A DNA stretch of 64,000 bases. It comes from Phylloscopus collybita (taxonomy: Eukaryota > Chordata > Aves > Passeriformes > Phylloscopidae). Positions 24,445-37,962 of this stretch are shown here, one piece after another (position 1 is the first letter of the stretch; every line of letters begins with the position of its first letter). The DNA lies in the NCBI GenBank assembly GCA_027886175.1, contig JAJNNQ010000013.1:3522001-3586000 (forward strand), written 5' to 3'. Below the pieces are notes generated by a model, which had not been told where the DNA came from, did not search any database, and saw nothing but the letters and a program-made list of their open reading frames with translations. Position numbers and translations under genes: made by a program.

Positions 24445-24560
24445 AAAAATAGACAAACAAACAAACAAAAAACAAAGAAACAAACAAAAAAACCACAAAA
24501 AAAACCCCAAAGCAAAAAAACCCAACCCTCCCAACCAATTAAAAAACCCCCATAAACAAG
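24445..24560. repeat. A/C-rich low-complexity tract, (CAAA)n-like
   Basis: It begins with about four CAAA units, then irregular CAAAC, CAAAAAAAC and A8C4 blocks, ending in AAAAAACCCCC near 24541-24551. On the minus strand it creates a spurious Trp/Leu/Phe-rich frame (24370-24573), which is not a gene. Confidence 0.9.
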
Positions 24561-24962
24561 AAAAGTATGTCATTTACTACAGACAGATATTTAAGTAGAC
24601 AGTTTATATTCCAGCATATTATTGCCCTCCTGCTTATTTTTCTCTCTTTGAATGCTTATGCTCATAAATTAAGCCTGTGTATAAATAATGCTGGTTTTTA
24701 CACATGTATAACAAGTATCTGTTTGTGCCTTTTCATAACTACAGAGCTTTTACACACTACATTCTTACAGCATTAATAGATTGAAGCAGAAGGAAACTCT
24801 TAAGATGCACACGTTTTGTGCTTCGCCTTTACATTTTATCAGGAGACATGAAATTGAATTTAAAGAAAACACTGGGGAAAAAATAGCAAAGTAGCCACGA
24901 CCATATACCTAATGAGTAATTATTTTGCAAACTTTCATCATAGCTTCCAGTTCTCTCTGACC

Positions 24963-25140
24963 TAGTGGTCCCTCTGGATCAGACCAAAGGTCCATGCAGA
25001 CCAGCACCTTCTTTTCAGTGGCTAAAGAAAAAAAAAAAATCACAGGAGATGACTGTAAGACAACACCAGGAATTTCTTAAACATATTCCCAATCTCCAAA
25101 AAATGCAGCTGAGCAAGCTCCTGAGACAGCTGGGTTGTCT
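24963..25140 (+). mobile_element. Old CR1/SINE-like 3' tail fragment (tentative)
   Basis: GGATCAGACCAAAGGTCCAT (24976-24995), then CAGTGGCTAA (25015-25024) and, further on, CAAGCTCCTGAGACAGCTGG (25115-25134), follow the order of a widespread sauropsid retroelement 3' region whose typical form is GATCAGACCAAAGGTCCATCTAG...CAGTGGCCAA...CTTCCTGAG. An A12 run interrupts it near 25028. The first 40 bases match convincingly; the rest is weak. Confidence 0.5.
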
Positions 25141-25144
25141 TATC

Positions 25145-27720
25145 ATGCCTTTTAAAGATTCTTTTTATTTATGAATTGCCCTTTCTTGGGATAAGGTGGT
25201 TAGAATGCAGTACAGGTGGAATAATTCCTAAGTAGGGAAAAAAATCCCATACCAACAAAAGACCCACAAAAGCCATTCACAAAACCCAACCAGTTGCCTA
25301 CCCCTGACCCATTTTGTGTGATTTTAATAGTTAATCAAATAATGGTTGTCTAATTCAATCTGTTCAACTGGCTATCCAGAGCAGATTTAACTTTCTGTCA
25401 TGTCACAGGGTTACAAAAGTCTTGATTTTGTAATGTAATTAGCTGCAATAGCCACAGCTAAAGATACCTTTGTAAGACAATGTGTCTGAGTTAAAAATAC
25501 TGCAGAACTTGGGAATATGTCAAAAGGCATACAATTAATGGTTACAAAAATTCCACAAGTACTCTGAGAGGATTTGAGGGCTTTTTTCCCCCTGCTTCAG
25601 TGCTATCAAGAGATTAGTTATGTGACTTACATCTTGTCAAACCTAAAACCTTTAAATAGACTTTTGAAATCAAAATATTTGACTATGTACTCCATCAAAA
25701 TATGAGAGAATGTTCTACTTACTTTACATCCCTTAAAAAGTAATGTAATAGACCAATATGAACAATTCACTTCAGTAATTTTTTAATTGATACATTTCTC
25801 TGTTGCCAACAAAATGCAAAACTGAAACGGAAGACTTTTTTGATTCTGTTTTAACCACCACTTCTTTTTTTCCCCATTTAATTTTCTTGAGACCCATAAT
25901 GTTAATGTAAAAATGACATTATAAATAAAATTATTTTGGATGAATTACCCAGTAAGAACTAGTAGAAACTAGTAGAAAAATGCTAGTAAAAGCAATTCTG
26001 AACTTTATCATAATTAGTTTAGATGAAATGTTTACAGTACAAGAAACGTAAGAAAACTTTAAACAATACAAATCAGCTTGTGATCTCATTGATTTTTTTT
26101 TTATTATTTTTATCCCTGATATGCTGGATTTACATAAAGAGCTATGAGCTTTATTCTGAGCCTTATTCAGAGCAAATGTGAGCTATTGTGAAAGTTACAT
26201 CCTGTTCAGCCCTGCCCTTGCACTAAGTGAAACAACCAGACAGCCATAGGATGAAACCACTGAGACAGTTAATATCATATAAAATTAAATTTCAGATGTG
26301 GAGGATAAAGAAATGAAATTAACTGATTCATTCAACAGTTACAGTACTTTTTCACTAAGGCCTGAAATGGAAAAAACTGTTTGTTGCTTTACAGGAGAAT
26401 CTGCAAAAGTCAAATGATGAAATTCAGAACTAAAGAGGACTTAACAATTATGACCTCATCGATATTTTGTTAAAATATATTGATGCTACAGAAACTAAAT
26501 AAATAAAATTGAGAAAAGGAGATTAGAGTTGCAACTTTTAATATTCAAAAGGAGATACCTGAACTCTAGAACTGATCTCATTCTAGCATACATCTTTAAA
26601 GAATATTGAGCTTCCTAACACTTTCCTAGTAATGAAGAGGTGGTCATCTTTGCTCTTATTCTCTTTGCTAAGAGAATTTTCCTATGAGATCATTCAGTAT
26701 ATCAACCAACCTGTGAAAATATCTTGTTGCAGCTGCTTAAGAAATTCAAAATTTATTCCACACAGAGAAGAAAAATAATGCAGTCAAGCAGGCTGATGTT
26801 CCAACTTGCTTGATGTCACTCTTGTGATAATGAAAAAGCAGTTTTTTCATATTGTTATGGTTTGTCTTGAGCAGACAGTTATATTTTTTGATACTATATC
26901 CTTATTTTTTTTCAGAATGGAAATATTTAATCAGCCTTTCCAAACTGCAAGAGATGAAAAATTCCTTTGCAATAAAAATTATCATGTTAAGATTTTTTTT
27001 TCCCCATATAGAATTGTATCTGAAGAGCCTCACTCAGAGTCTTAATACAGTTTTACTTCCAGGTTTGCAAATAAGACCTCTCCAGACAGATTTCCATCTC
27101 TAAATTTCAAAATAGTTTAGAGATCAACATACCAAAATCAACATCATTTAGATGAGTTAATGAGATTATAGAGGACCCTAAAATATTTTAAAAAATGCTA
27201 TAACTTTTCCATGTTCCCACTTCTCGGAAAATATCTTGTGAGAGGATTTCTACCTCCTGACAAAAAATGAGACGAAAACTGTTATGGTTTTGTACTGAAC
27301 ACAGTTAACCCATGTTATTTTTGACTCTGATGATTCCTTTGAAAAATAAAAATGTTTTGCCATGTTCCAAAGCTGACTTCATAAAGCCAGAAAGACCAGA
27401 TCTCAATTTGAAGACAAAGTAAGTTAGAATCAAAACATCAGGGGTTTGGCTACTTGCCTTCTAAGGTACCAACTGGTGGTTAAGTCTAGCAGACAGTCTT
27501 GGGAAGGACTGGACCCTACTGAACACATGGTGCCACCACCACTGACTTTACACATGGGTTGCCTGGAAATCTCCCTTTCTGGACCATTTTGTTCAGGCAA
27601 ATTTTACTGTCTATAAAATAACTGCAAGCAGTATATAAACAACCAAAAGCACAAATCAATTATTTACTGGCTAATGCATATAATAAATAATCAGGTGTTA
27701 CAAGCTACCATTATATGAAT
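25145..27720. other. Unique AT-rich non-coding DNA
   Basis: No gene or repeat family recognised. A 10-bp direct repeat (ACTAGTAGAA twice) sits at 25958-25977. Two overlapping open frames near 26806-27103 are Phe/Leu/Ile-rich from T-rich DNA and are considered chance. Confidence 0.55.
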
Positions 27721-27725
27721 TAATC

Positions 27726-28218
27726 TGTCACCACCCTTTCTCAGACACTTGCTGAAACTTCTCTAGCCATGCAAACACCAAGCGTGGCAGGAAATCTTCA
27801 TGCCTTGGGAAGGCTGACCTGAAACAGAGACGGGACAGAGCTAGAGAATAAAGTAGATATTTACTGAAAGGCCTTCAGGGTACACCTTGGGCAGGAAAAG
27901 AGCCTGACCCAGGACTACACCCAAGGTGGACTTAAAATGGTCACAAAACGGTTGGCTGGTCACGAGGTCTTACACTTTCATAAGTTTTGATCCATTTGCA
28001 TATTGGGGTTTAATTGTCCAATTACAGCTTTGGGTTGTGAAGTATCTTCCTTCTTGTTTTCTCTCTTCAGTCCACCATTGTTTATGCTTTTGGGCCTGAA
28101 ACTTGTATTCGTTGTCCTTGGTCTTCAGTGGGAAAGGATTTGTCTTATGTACCTCCTCTGTGAAGAGAGCTTACTAACACTTGATATGAGGCTCAGAACT
28201 ACACCCCTAGGCAGCACA
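27726..28218 (-). mobile_element. Second solo LTR, minus strand (borders tentative)
   Basis: The middle of this segment matches, from memory, a passerine endogenous-retrovirus LTR in reverse. Recognised blocks are GGAAATCTTCATGCCTTGGG, then GGGTACACCTTGGGCAGGAA, CACCCAAGGTGGACTTAAAA, CATTTGCATATTGGGGTTTA and CACCATTGTTTATGCTTTTG. In the minus sense a degenerate TATA (CTTATGAAAG, complement near 27978-27987) is followed by AGTAAA (complement at 27860-27865), a weakened poly(A) signal. If the ends are TGTCACC (27726) and GCAGCACA (28218), the element is 493 bp with TGT...ACA termini. The flanks would be TAATC and GAATC, a 4-of-5 match. No internal viral sequence adjoins it. The open frame at 28003-28242 is incidental. 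Confidence 0.75.
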
Positions 28219-29737
28219 GAATCTGAAAAACATGAAAGCTAAAACTTAAGGGACCATTTCCCCCTTTAAAGGGATCACTCCTGGAATACTTGATGCTCCT
28301 GAGTCATCGTCACTTCTTTTCAAATCCTTTAACTGTTTCAGTCATTTATCCGTCTCACATTTTAACTTTAGCATCTCAGGATTTTGCAGAATCTCAAAGC
28401 TCCTTCTCACAACCTGGTTTTCAAGGAAGTCTGAGCCAATGTGACAGATCTCTATTGTATTAAAATATGCCTTCAGTCACAGAAATATGAATCTCTTGCA
28501 GAAGAGTTATAGGAATATGCTGCAGAACTCAACAACATTCCAAGAGGATAAAGAGATTCATAAAACTGTCATCCCTCCCCTCTAATTAGTCCACTAAGTT
28601 ACCAGCTAAGAACTGGATTTCTCTTGAAGAATGTTTTATAATAGCAAGATCTTGAAAAAGCTTCATTTTCCCTAATAAGCCAGTATTGCTCTTACAAATA
28701 ATGTATCTTTTTACTTTTTGAAAGACCTATATGTTTATTGAAAATGCCAACCAAAATATAAACCTCTATGTGTGGATGACTGTATTTACTTTCTTCACTT
28801 CATGCCACCATTTATATCTATTTTAACATGGTTTCTGATATAGGTATTTTCTCTTTAGTAGACAAGGCATTGTTCCATGGAAGTGTTTATTGTCCCTCAT
28901 TCTTCATTTTGCTTTATTTCTCATCTGCCATATTATTTACCTTCTCTGTTCATGATACACATCTACAAAGCAAGAAATGTCAATTTCACATTGGGGGTTT
29001 TTCCTTATATTTGCAAAATCGTTATTTCATCAGGTTTAAATATAATGGTGCTTTGCAAAGGCTCCCTTTCTTGGGCAATTATTCTGGAAGTTACAGTAAT
29101 ACCACCATTGTGCACTTCCAGTGAGCCATTTGCATTCTTTCTTTTTTAAAGGTACATCCATTGTTTCTCACAATTAAATAAAGGTCAAAAAATATATGTT
29201 CAAAACTATATGGAACCATCTACAGATTTTTCAGCATAACAATAATTAGGTTATGTTTTTACAGCATTATGAAGTGCAAATTGCTGTGTAAGTGCTCAGT
29301 ATTCTTATCATGGCTTCAGCAGGACTTGGCAATTAATATAAAAGTGCTGGTCATCCAAATACAATTGCTTGCTGTGAGCAGGTGGTTTAAATACAATGCA
29401 CAGGTAATGACTGACCTTTACAATACAATGGTACAGTCACCACCAGAGAGCACAGCACATTATCCAAGCACAGGTAGCTTTACTGAGGGATGTAAAAGTA
29501 TTCATGGTTTCTACATTACCTCTTGTCATTTGAGTCAGGAGGGCTTTCCCTCTGCTAATAACAATACTGCAAATCTCCTTCCTAATTGCCCTGCACACTA
29601 ACAACGTTTACTTCTGTAAAATTTCCAATATGAACTTTACATAGAAGATTTACTGAATTGATATACAGTTTACTGACTACTATCTCTCACACACATTTAC
29701 TTGCATTATTACTTTCTTCATAGTAATGATACAGATA

Positions 29738-29771
29738 AAAAAAAAACCAAAACCAAAAAAAAACCCAAACA
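29738..29771. repeat. A/C-rich low-complexity tract
   Basis: A9CC, AAAACC, A9CCC and AAAC blocks in tandem, similar in style to the tract at 24445-24560. Confidence 0.9.
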
Positions 29772-32700
29772 AATGAGAGAGTAGTTTGCAAAATTACTCA
29801 TCACAAGAGTGGTCCATTGGTCTGAGTTTTAAAAGCATATATTTAGAGGCAGTGATTAGTTTGGTCCTCCTTGTTACCAGATGGCAAAAGCTGTGTTTGA
29901 ATTTTATCAATATCTTACAGCCTGGCAAGTAGAATTCTTGAACGACCAATGAAAAACACTGAGCTTACACATCCTATACCTATAAATGGACGTCATATAT
30001 GATGATATGAAATGTGTGGCAACTTTACAATATCTTTACTTGTATTGAAAAAGGAAAATAACCTGAAGGAAAGCCAAGGAACACTGCTGCACAAGATTTT
30101 CAGTTTCACTACACACTGACACCTGCATTCAACCATATCCACAGTAAAGAAGGATGCCATTTATCTTTTATAATAATATGGAGTTCTCTGTCAGAGTAGG
30201 GTCACTGAAATGAGTAATAATCCCACCACTGTCTAAGGTACAACCAGCAGGGTCCAGGTCAACAGGCAAGCAGACAATAATTTGCCCAACAACACTGAAT
30301 TTCATCTGCCCGCAGCCTCTATCTACTGATTATACAATCGATACACCTCAGATGAGAAGAGCTAACAACTGACCGGGGCAGATCAATGCTAGCAAATAAG
30401 CGCTTCATGACAAAAACTTTGATAATTACCATTCTGAAGCCGTGTAAATGTTGTTTCTATTGTAACGACATTCATGATGATACTGCTATGATTGCACTGT
30501 TATTATAGGTTTAATGTTAGGCAATCAAGCTGCAGTGGTCTAGGTATCAACAAACAGCATCAAAAGAAAACATCAAATTGTCCCTATTTTTCTGACATTG
30601 TAGCTGCGACATTTTTCTATGTTAGTGGCCACAAATGAACAATAATAAGTGACAATTCAGTGAAAAATACTATTTTCACAGCTTACAAAAGTCACACAAT
30701 ATAGATTGATACAAGTATGATTATTTCTAGACCCAGAAGTGAAGGCACACCCACTTAAACCAGAGGATTAAAATGAATTCAGTATTGTGCTCTTTGTTTC
30801 CATGCATCAGTTCAGAGCTTTTAATCTCCACTTCAACTAGTCATAACCCAAAAGTATACACAGCTTTGTTCAATTTATTTATTATCACTTTTCATACTGC
30901 ACATTTCATTTTCCTTTCATTCCTGAAGTGCTGGCTCATTCTCAATACATTAACTTTTAGAGAAGTAGTCGTGACTGACTGTCAATGGCTATATTGACTC
31001 CAGTTAGCCTCTCGCACCCTCAGCACAGGAAAACACTACTGGGAATGCACTATTGAAATGTGCAGAAAATCAGGATTTCATAAAGCAAGATCATGTAGAG
31101 CTGTGGCAGCCTCAACTCTGAAGCTACATAAGATAAATACTACGTTTAATATTTCATGTTTTGAACCACAGGAGGACATCTCAGTAGCAAAACATGCTCT
31201 CCCAATGGTCACTTTAAAGGTAGAAAAACACTCAACTGCATAGCACTTCAAAAACATTTCAGTCATGGCAAATCATAACTGTGATATATGCAAAGATATT
31301 TCTTATGTTGGCATTTCATGAATTAAAGTTTTAATCAGGTCTTTCACAGACTAAACGCAGATGCCTCCAAAAGTCTGCGTGTTACCTGTCTAAAACTTTT
31401 AAATCAGCGATTGGCCAGATTTGCCATGGCCTAAGGGAAATCAGCTGTCCATCCAAGGAGCTAGAGATACCAAACAAGAGGGATAAACCCAGACCTCTCC
31501 CAGTCAGCAGGACATGTGTGATTTGAACTAGCTTGAACTAAGATTTCCCTTTCAGCATTTCTTCCTCAAAACAACTTCTACCTCACAAGAGATTCAAAGA
31601 ATTTGATGTATATTAAAATCCTTTCCCTCTCAGAAGGGCTCATTTTTATTCAGGGACAATTTTGCTGACTGACAGGTAAGCATTTGGTACTGAAATTGGA
31701 CCTGTACAAGAGCTTTGCATTTCATTTGCTCCATTACACCGGTGCATGGATTACTGGGCTTTTACTTTGGCATCTTTCCATTATTTTCAGATATCTGACA
31801 CGAACAAAATGACTCATCTGACAATCTGTGTAACAAATTTGTTCCAAAAAGAATAGAAAATTATTATACTATTTTGTACATGTGGGTACCACAACCTTCC
31901 ACAGTAATCTGGCCAGAAATTCTAAGTGTATAAATAGTAGCTGATATTGTTTAAAAAGAAAAAAAGATAGGACTGACAGCACAGAAATATCACACTGAAG
32001 AAATGAGAATTAGCTTTAACACTATAGCTTTCAGTGTCATTTCAATTTCTGAATCACTTCAGGCATAATACCAAATTTAATTTTCTTTGTGTTGGAAAAA
32101 ATACATAAAAATTGACACAAGACTTCTAGACTGTCTGATATAACATAGCTGTTGACAAACACGTATTGTCAAATTCTGGCAACAATGAGTTAATAGTCAT
32201 CATACTTGACTCTTTTTGTTAGTTAATTAACAGATCTGGTTTTACCTATCACCCTCTCAATTTGATTTGCAGAATGAAAAAGCAAGTTTGTTTGGCCTAC
32301 TACTCACGTACACTTCTCCATATCCTTTGATCTTCCATCATAGAATGGAATTCCAACACCATATTTAACTGACTTTCTCAAGAAGCTTTTGCACCATTTT
32401 ATGGTAGCTCTTGTCATCACAGCACCTTCCTTGCATCTAGAAATGCAGGTAGAAAAGTCTTTCCTTTGCACTGTAATTTTTCCCAATGCCTGTACAGCAC
32501 AGCGTGGCTGTGAGAAATAAAACCTCAGCTGTTTAGTGAGATGTGCAGCAGTCCCTCATCCTGAGTTTAGGATACAAGATCTGCTTCTAATCATGCCAAT
32601 TAACACTACAACAATTCTTCCAGTAGGACCACTGGGTGGACTATCACATAAATCCCTTCAGAGATGAGACAAAAAGGCAGCAAAGCAGAAAAGCTGACAA

Positions 32701-35700
32701 GAAAAGAGATATTTTACATTTTTCCCCTTTAAAAAGACAATGTTCGGAACAAATGATATATTTCTTTTTTATACATATTCTTACAATTTGGGTGAAAACT
32801 ATTTTTTAGAGATACATTGGATTGTTTCATATTCTCTCTTAACAGCGGTCCATGGTGTTTGGAACAAATTCCATGATATGTGCAGAATATTCTGATACAG
32901 TTTCCCAGAATTTCCATTGCTTACTTGGGAAACAACTAAAAATTCTCAATTTCTGTAAATTTTCATTACTGACATACTAAATTTAAGATTAAGCCCTATT
33001 TTTTATGTGTAAATGTCTTTATTCAGACTTCCTGAAAATTAAAATTGCAACAACTCTGAAGTATCATGGACCCCTCAAACCACGCTGTTTCAAAATGACC
33101 TTATTTCAAAAACCATCATTTACATAGTCAGACTGATTGTTGACCTAGGATATAACAGTAGAAAACAATGGAATCAGCAAGGGAGGAGCAAATCCCTGGA
33201 GCCTAATCCCTGGAGCAAATGCAATTACATAGTTTATATGGTTGCAATTGTAGGCCTGCAATGTGATCCATTTTAGAGGTTACACTGACTTAGAGTACAC
33301 AAATACTTGAAACTCTGCTAGATGATCCCTAGTCAGAAGTCTCGTTTACATAGGAAATGTTTAAATATCAGCTGGTTGGTTAGGCCACCAGAAATGAACC
33401 AAAGGGAATTCTTTCAGACAGCTCAAGAGTCTATAAAACAGTCAAAGTGAGTTCTCAGCCAGGGATGTTTCTTCCTAAATGCTGACCTAGATTTCCAGGG
33501 GCTGAGGCTTTCTCATGGTCTGTGGGGAATGACTGACTGATTTGGTAATGCCTTTTCCACAGAAGTCAGGTCAAGGTGTAGATGATGATATAAAAATACC
33601 TTAAAAAAATCACAGGAAAGTCAAACAGATCTGTGCACATTTGTTCACGAGGAACAAGACAGCAAGTGATCTTAAAGTAGTGCAAGGGAGAGTGAGGCAA
33701 AAATCAGGAAAGCACTTCTAGTGATGAAGATGGGGAAGGACTGGAATAGTAATGGAATATGTTAGCTGGAGAATCTCCATCAATACAGAACTTTCAGGAC
33801 AGGCCAGAAAGATACCTGCCAGGAATAGCTTGCACAGATTTAAATCTCCTTTGGTTCATCTTAACAGGATGTCTTCAGATTCCTTTCAGCACCATTTTCT
33901 ATAATCTCTGATTTTGGTCAGCACTCACAATGACAATCAAGTCAGTAAAATTCTCCTTTGCTAAAATAAACAACATAGATCTACAGAATAAACTTAAAAA
34001 GCCAAAAGGCAGTAGTCTCAATGACGTAGAAAATGAGCGAGTAGACAAACTCATCAACAGTTCTGCATGTAAAGATGAAAATAAAATAGTTTCAACAGGC
34101 CTAGTTAATGTATTAATAGCCACTGGATTTCTTGCTAAATGAATGTGACAACTAAAACACTTTCAAATGAACTTCCTAATTGTAGTAATAGTTTATACCT
34201 GATGGGACAAGCTTTTGACAATGCTACCCTCCATTAACCAGATAAATTAATACTACCTTCTAAACCTTCCTTTGTCAGTAGTGAATGAAAAGAGAATTTA
34301 AACAAGATTATTGAAGATTACTAAGTTAAATCACTTATGACGAGATTTTCAGAAGCAGCTCAAGGTTATAAATATCACCATTTCTCCATGGTCTCAAAAA
34401 TTCCAGTTCTAGTTACTTATGAATACATTCATTCCTGTAAATAATAACAATGCAACAATTACCTGGCATACTATACTGATCTGGTATCAGGTTCAAACAG
34501 CAAGTATCAAAATGGACAGTGGAAAATTGGTGATAATCACAAATCTAGTCCATATAATTCCAGAAATGAAGTGGAAGTTAATAAGAAAATAAATTTTCCA
34601 TTATTTCTAGGCACAACCAGAATTAATTTCCTTGCTTGTGTTTTCTCCTTTCACACAACAAACAGTGTAAGATATATATAACAAACCAAACCATCCTGGT
34701 TTACTGTCATGCACAAATTGGATGACATCAAATAGGCCAAACAGAAGAAAAGCTGAGATGAAAACCAGGAGAAATTCATTAAGTCTATTAATCAAGCAGT
34801 AGCAAATTTCCTATAGCCAATGAGAGAGCTATTTTTAGCCAAAGTTGTAGAAATTTCTCTTTCCACTCCCACGTACAGATGGCAGAAATGATGCCCTTTG
34901 CATAATTTCCACTTGTTATGATGACCTTCAGACTTCAAATCCATACTACTTTGTTTACAAAAATCAAATCACTCTTAAACCTTAACTTACCTTGGAGGCA
35001 GCTAATTCTCAAACTCTTATGGGTTTTTATTTTAACAAACTCATGAAGATAGGGCTGAAATTATGCTCTGTGTATCACGCAATAAGTTTTTTGTTTGTTT
35101 AGAAAAAATAAAAGAGTAAAGTAGAAACAACTTTCAAAAAACAAAAGAAAGGAAAATCTCTATGGGAGAAAAAAAACACAACTATGTATTAAAATAATAA
35201 TTTTAATAGCCTAACTATAAGCATTTCTATCTGATCACAGGGCACATTTTGATCATTTCCTTGCAGAAAAAAACACCTCTCTTCGCACTTTTTTCTACTT
35301 TCAAAAGCCTTGTTAATGAAGACACCTTTAAAAGCAAATCAAATGGCAGTTCTACCTCATTATGCAAATCCACCTTTCTACTCATTCAGATATTATCTCT
35401 TAAAACCTTTACATATGTAAAAGAGACTAATGATTTTAAATCTTAAAACTGGTCTTCAGGAAAGGACAATATGGTCATTCCAATGCAGCCAAGAAACAAA
35501 AGGACGATGCAACTAAAGCTTTAACCTTTTTTTTCTGTTCTTAAATCTGGAGTCCCATGGGCCCTTGGTAGCTCTAGATTTCCAGAGGCTCATAGCCTAA
35601 TTGCTTGCCAAAGAAAGGAGCTCCCAGACAGTCTGAAGGCATGCAAAACCTTCTCATCCCTTCTCACCTCCTTTACCAAACACAACCTGACCACGGCATT

Positions 35701-35942
35701 ATGCTTTATTCATTTTGGCTGAATTCATTTGGTTCCTTTCTGTGAAAACTGTGAGGAGTGCTGCCATCCAGACACCAGTAAGAGTTTTGAGGCAAAAGCT
35801 ATTTACAGTCATATGTTCTTACTGGCACAGGCTCTTTGTTTATTAGTTTATTTTGATTTGATCTGTTTTAATGAGTCTTCACAACCAACTAATCATTAGC
35901 TTTTTCATGGACTCATTCATATATACGAAATAGATTTTTTTA

Positions 35943-35957
35943 AAATATATATATATA
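35943..35957. repeat. (AT)n short microsatellite
   Basis: About seven AT units following a T/A-rich run. Confidence 0.9.
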
Positions 35958-37181
35958 TTCTCTTCTGCTTTTGATTAGGAAAAACTCCCAGACTAAATTC
36001 CAAAAGGATAGAAAACACTATAATATGTCCTTGAATGAGCAAACAAGATTACTAATTTTCATTAAAACACCTATGTCTGTCTAAAGAATTTCAATCTAAA
36101 TGATCTAACTTTGTGTGACCTATACTGGGTATAAGTTAACTGCTAGGATAAATTTTTTTTAGGATGACCTAAAACAAAAAAGGTATTAAATTTCTTCAAA
36201 GTCAGATGCAATGAAATGGAAATAAGAAAACATTCCATTTTAACATATTAGTGCTTTACTACCATACATCTATGTCCATCTTTTTCTCATGATTATTTCC
36301 AGTATTACATGACATGGATATAAATCCTTTTAATATATTTTTGAAAAAAAAAAGGTATTTGAAACTATACTTATAAAAGGCTTATTGTTATCAAAGAAAA
36401 GAGAATGTCATCATGCTTTCTCATAAATTATCAGCCCAGATTTATTCATCTGTAACTTTCCTATAACAAGTCTTACCATGATTGTAATTTACTTCTCTAT
36501 TTGGCACACAAATTTTATTCATTTAAAAGGATTATTCATTAATCAAGTATTTACCAGTCAGGGTCTTCTAGAACTCTGCGAGACTGGTGTAGAGTTCATT
36601 TGTTCAGTTTTAACAAGATTATTTTTATATCAGGTATTTATTTAAGTGGGCTTCATTACTGGGGAAGCAAATATTACTTATAAGGCTGATACTTGCTTCT
36701 AAATACAAATACCAAATACTTGATATGGGAATAATCCAGTTAAAAAAAATAACCATGAAGCATCTCCATGTCTCGATTTTACAGCATAGTCCATCAGAAT
36801 TAATACTTTATAAAGGATTAATCCTGAACAAAGTAAAATCCCCAGATAAATAGTGACCTATAATAATAAAAAAACCCCAACTTTTCATTACACAGAGAAA
36901 CTCAGTGAGCAAAGACAAAAATTACCAATTACATGATAGCCTGGTATAGCTATGAACTAGGATATTTCCTTAATTTATCTTTTTATTTAAATTTACCTGG
37001 TTTTAAAACTTCTTTTGCTTCCTTTCTTTAAATAGTAATTCCCTGCTAGCAACCCTTGTGAGTTTGCAGAATGAAAGCTGACTGGTATTTGCTTATTGCC
37101 TAGACAACTGTAACAGTCCCTGTCACCCTTAGAGTGGCACATGAAAACAGAACAGCCAAACTTCTACCAGAAATTACGGGT

Positions 37182-37200
37182 AAAAAAAAAAAAAAAAAAA
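37182..37200. repeat. A19 homopolymer
   Basis: Nineteen A residues, about 80 bases upstream of the CR1 fragments. No source for a retroposed tail is recognised upstream. Confidence 0.95.
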
Positions 37201-37274
37201 CCAATTGTGGTAATTCTGAATTTTAGTTTTATGCTTACCAAACACTCAAGTCAACTAGGAAGGTTTTAAAGACC

Positions 37275-37715
37275 TTTTATGTCTGTTCTGGAGTACTGTT
37301 CTGGACTCTCCAGAATGAGAAAGAAAAGGCCATACTGGAGAAAGTCCAGCAAAAGGCCACTAACACCATAAAGGGACTGGAGCATTTCTCCTATGAGGAA
37401 AAGCTGAGAGGTAGGAATGTTTAGCCTGGAGAAAAAAAAAAGTCTTGAAGTAGTGGAATCTCATCAATTGTTACAAGCATCTGAAAGGAGGGTGCAAAGC
37501 AGATGGAACCAGGCTCTTTTCGTGGTGCCCAGTAACAGAACAAGAGGCAGTGTGTGCAAATTGAACACCAGGGAACACTTTTTTTATTGTGAGAGAGGCC
37601 GAGAAATGGAAAAGGTGCCAGGGAGGCTGTGGAGTCTTCATCCTTGGACATATTCAAAAGCCATCTGGTCATGGTCCATGGGCAACTGGCTCTAGGTCAC
37701 CCAGACAAGTGAATG
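37275..37715 (+). mobile_element. CR1 LINE, ORF2 C-terminus and 3' region, plus strand
   Basis: Translated pieces follow CR1 ORF2: near 37285-37400 EYCSGLS-type sequence, then EKAILEKVQQKATNTIKGLE and YEEKLRG. The frame at 37417-37695 starts MFSLEKKK and has RVQSRWNQALFVVPSNRTRG, then KVPGRLWSLHPWT, equivalent to RLCEGAREAVESPSLEIFK in intact copies. Frameshifts and stops break it. A 10-base A run after the FSLE codons marks one indel site. The segment ends before any recognisable ATTCTATG tail. Confidence 0.88.
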
Positions 37716-37744
37716 TCTGAATGGCTTAAAGAGTGAGAATAACT

Positions 37745-37962
37745 GAGGTTACATCAGGCTGGCAGGCAGTACCAGTGGGGATTGCCAGGACCCATTTTAG
37801 GCCCAGTGCTCTTTAATGGTTTTATAAATGAACTGGACACAGGAATCAAATGTACATTAATTAAGTTTGCCAAAAATATCCAATTAGGAAGAGCTGTGGA
37901 CTCCTTTGAGAGTGGACAGGCCTTGCAGAGAAAACTGGATAGATTAGAGAGCTGGGAATCTT
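37745..37962 (+). mobile_element. CR1 LINE, reverse-transcriptase core fragment, plus strand
   Basis: The frame from 37782 reads MPGPILGPVLFNGFINELDT, then GIKCTLIKFAKNIQLGRAVD and ALQRKLDRLESWES. This is the conserved GSVLGPVLFNIFINDLD...KFADDTKLGG...ALQRDLDRLDRWA block of avian CR1. The catalytic FADD is changed to FAKN, so this piece is dead even apart from its truncation. It lies downstream of the segment at 37275-37715 although it belongs upstream of it in the ORF. The two are therefore separate insertions or a rearranged one. Confidence 0.9.

Larger units (their letters stand above)
28224..37180. other. Long unique non-coding stretch
   Basis: About 9 kb with no recognised transposable element, RNA gene or exon. 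Simple repeats are an A/C-rich tract at 29738-29771, a TA run at 35943-35957, a local direct duplication of AATCCCTGGAGC near 33190-33218, and A7C4 at 36868-36878. Open frames up to 110 codons (29269-29601) show no known domain. AT-rich words (homeobox- and E-box-like) are present throughout but cannot be judged without alignment. Confidence 0.5.
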
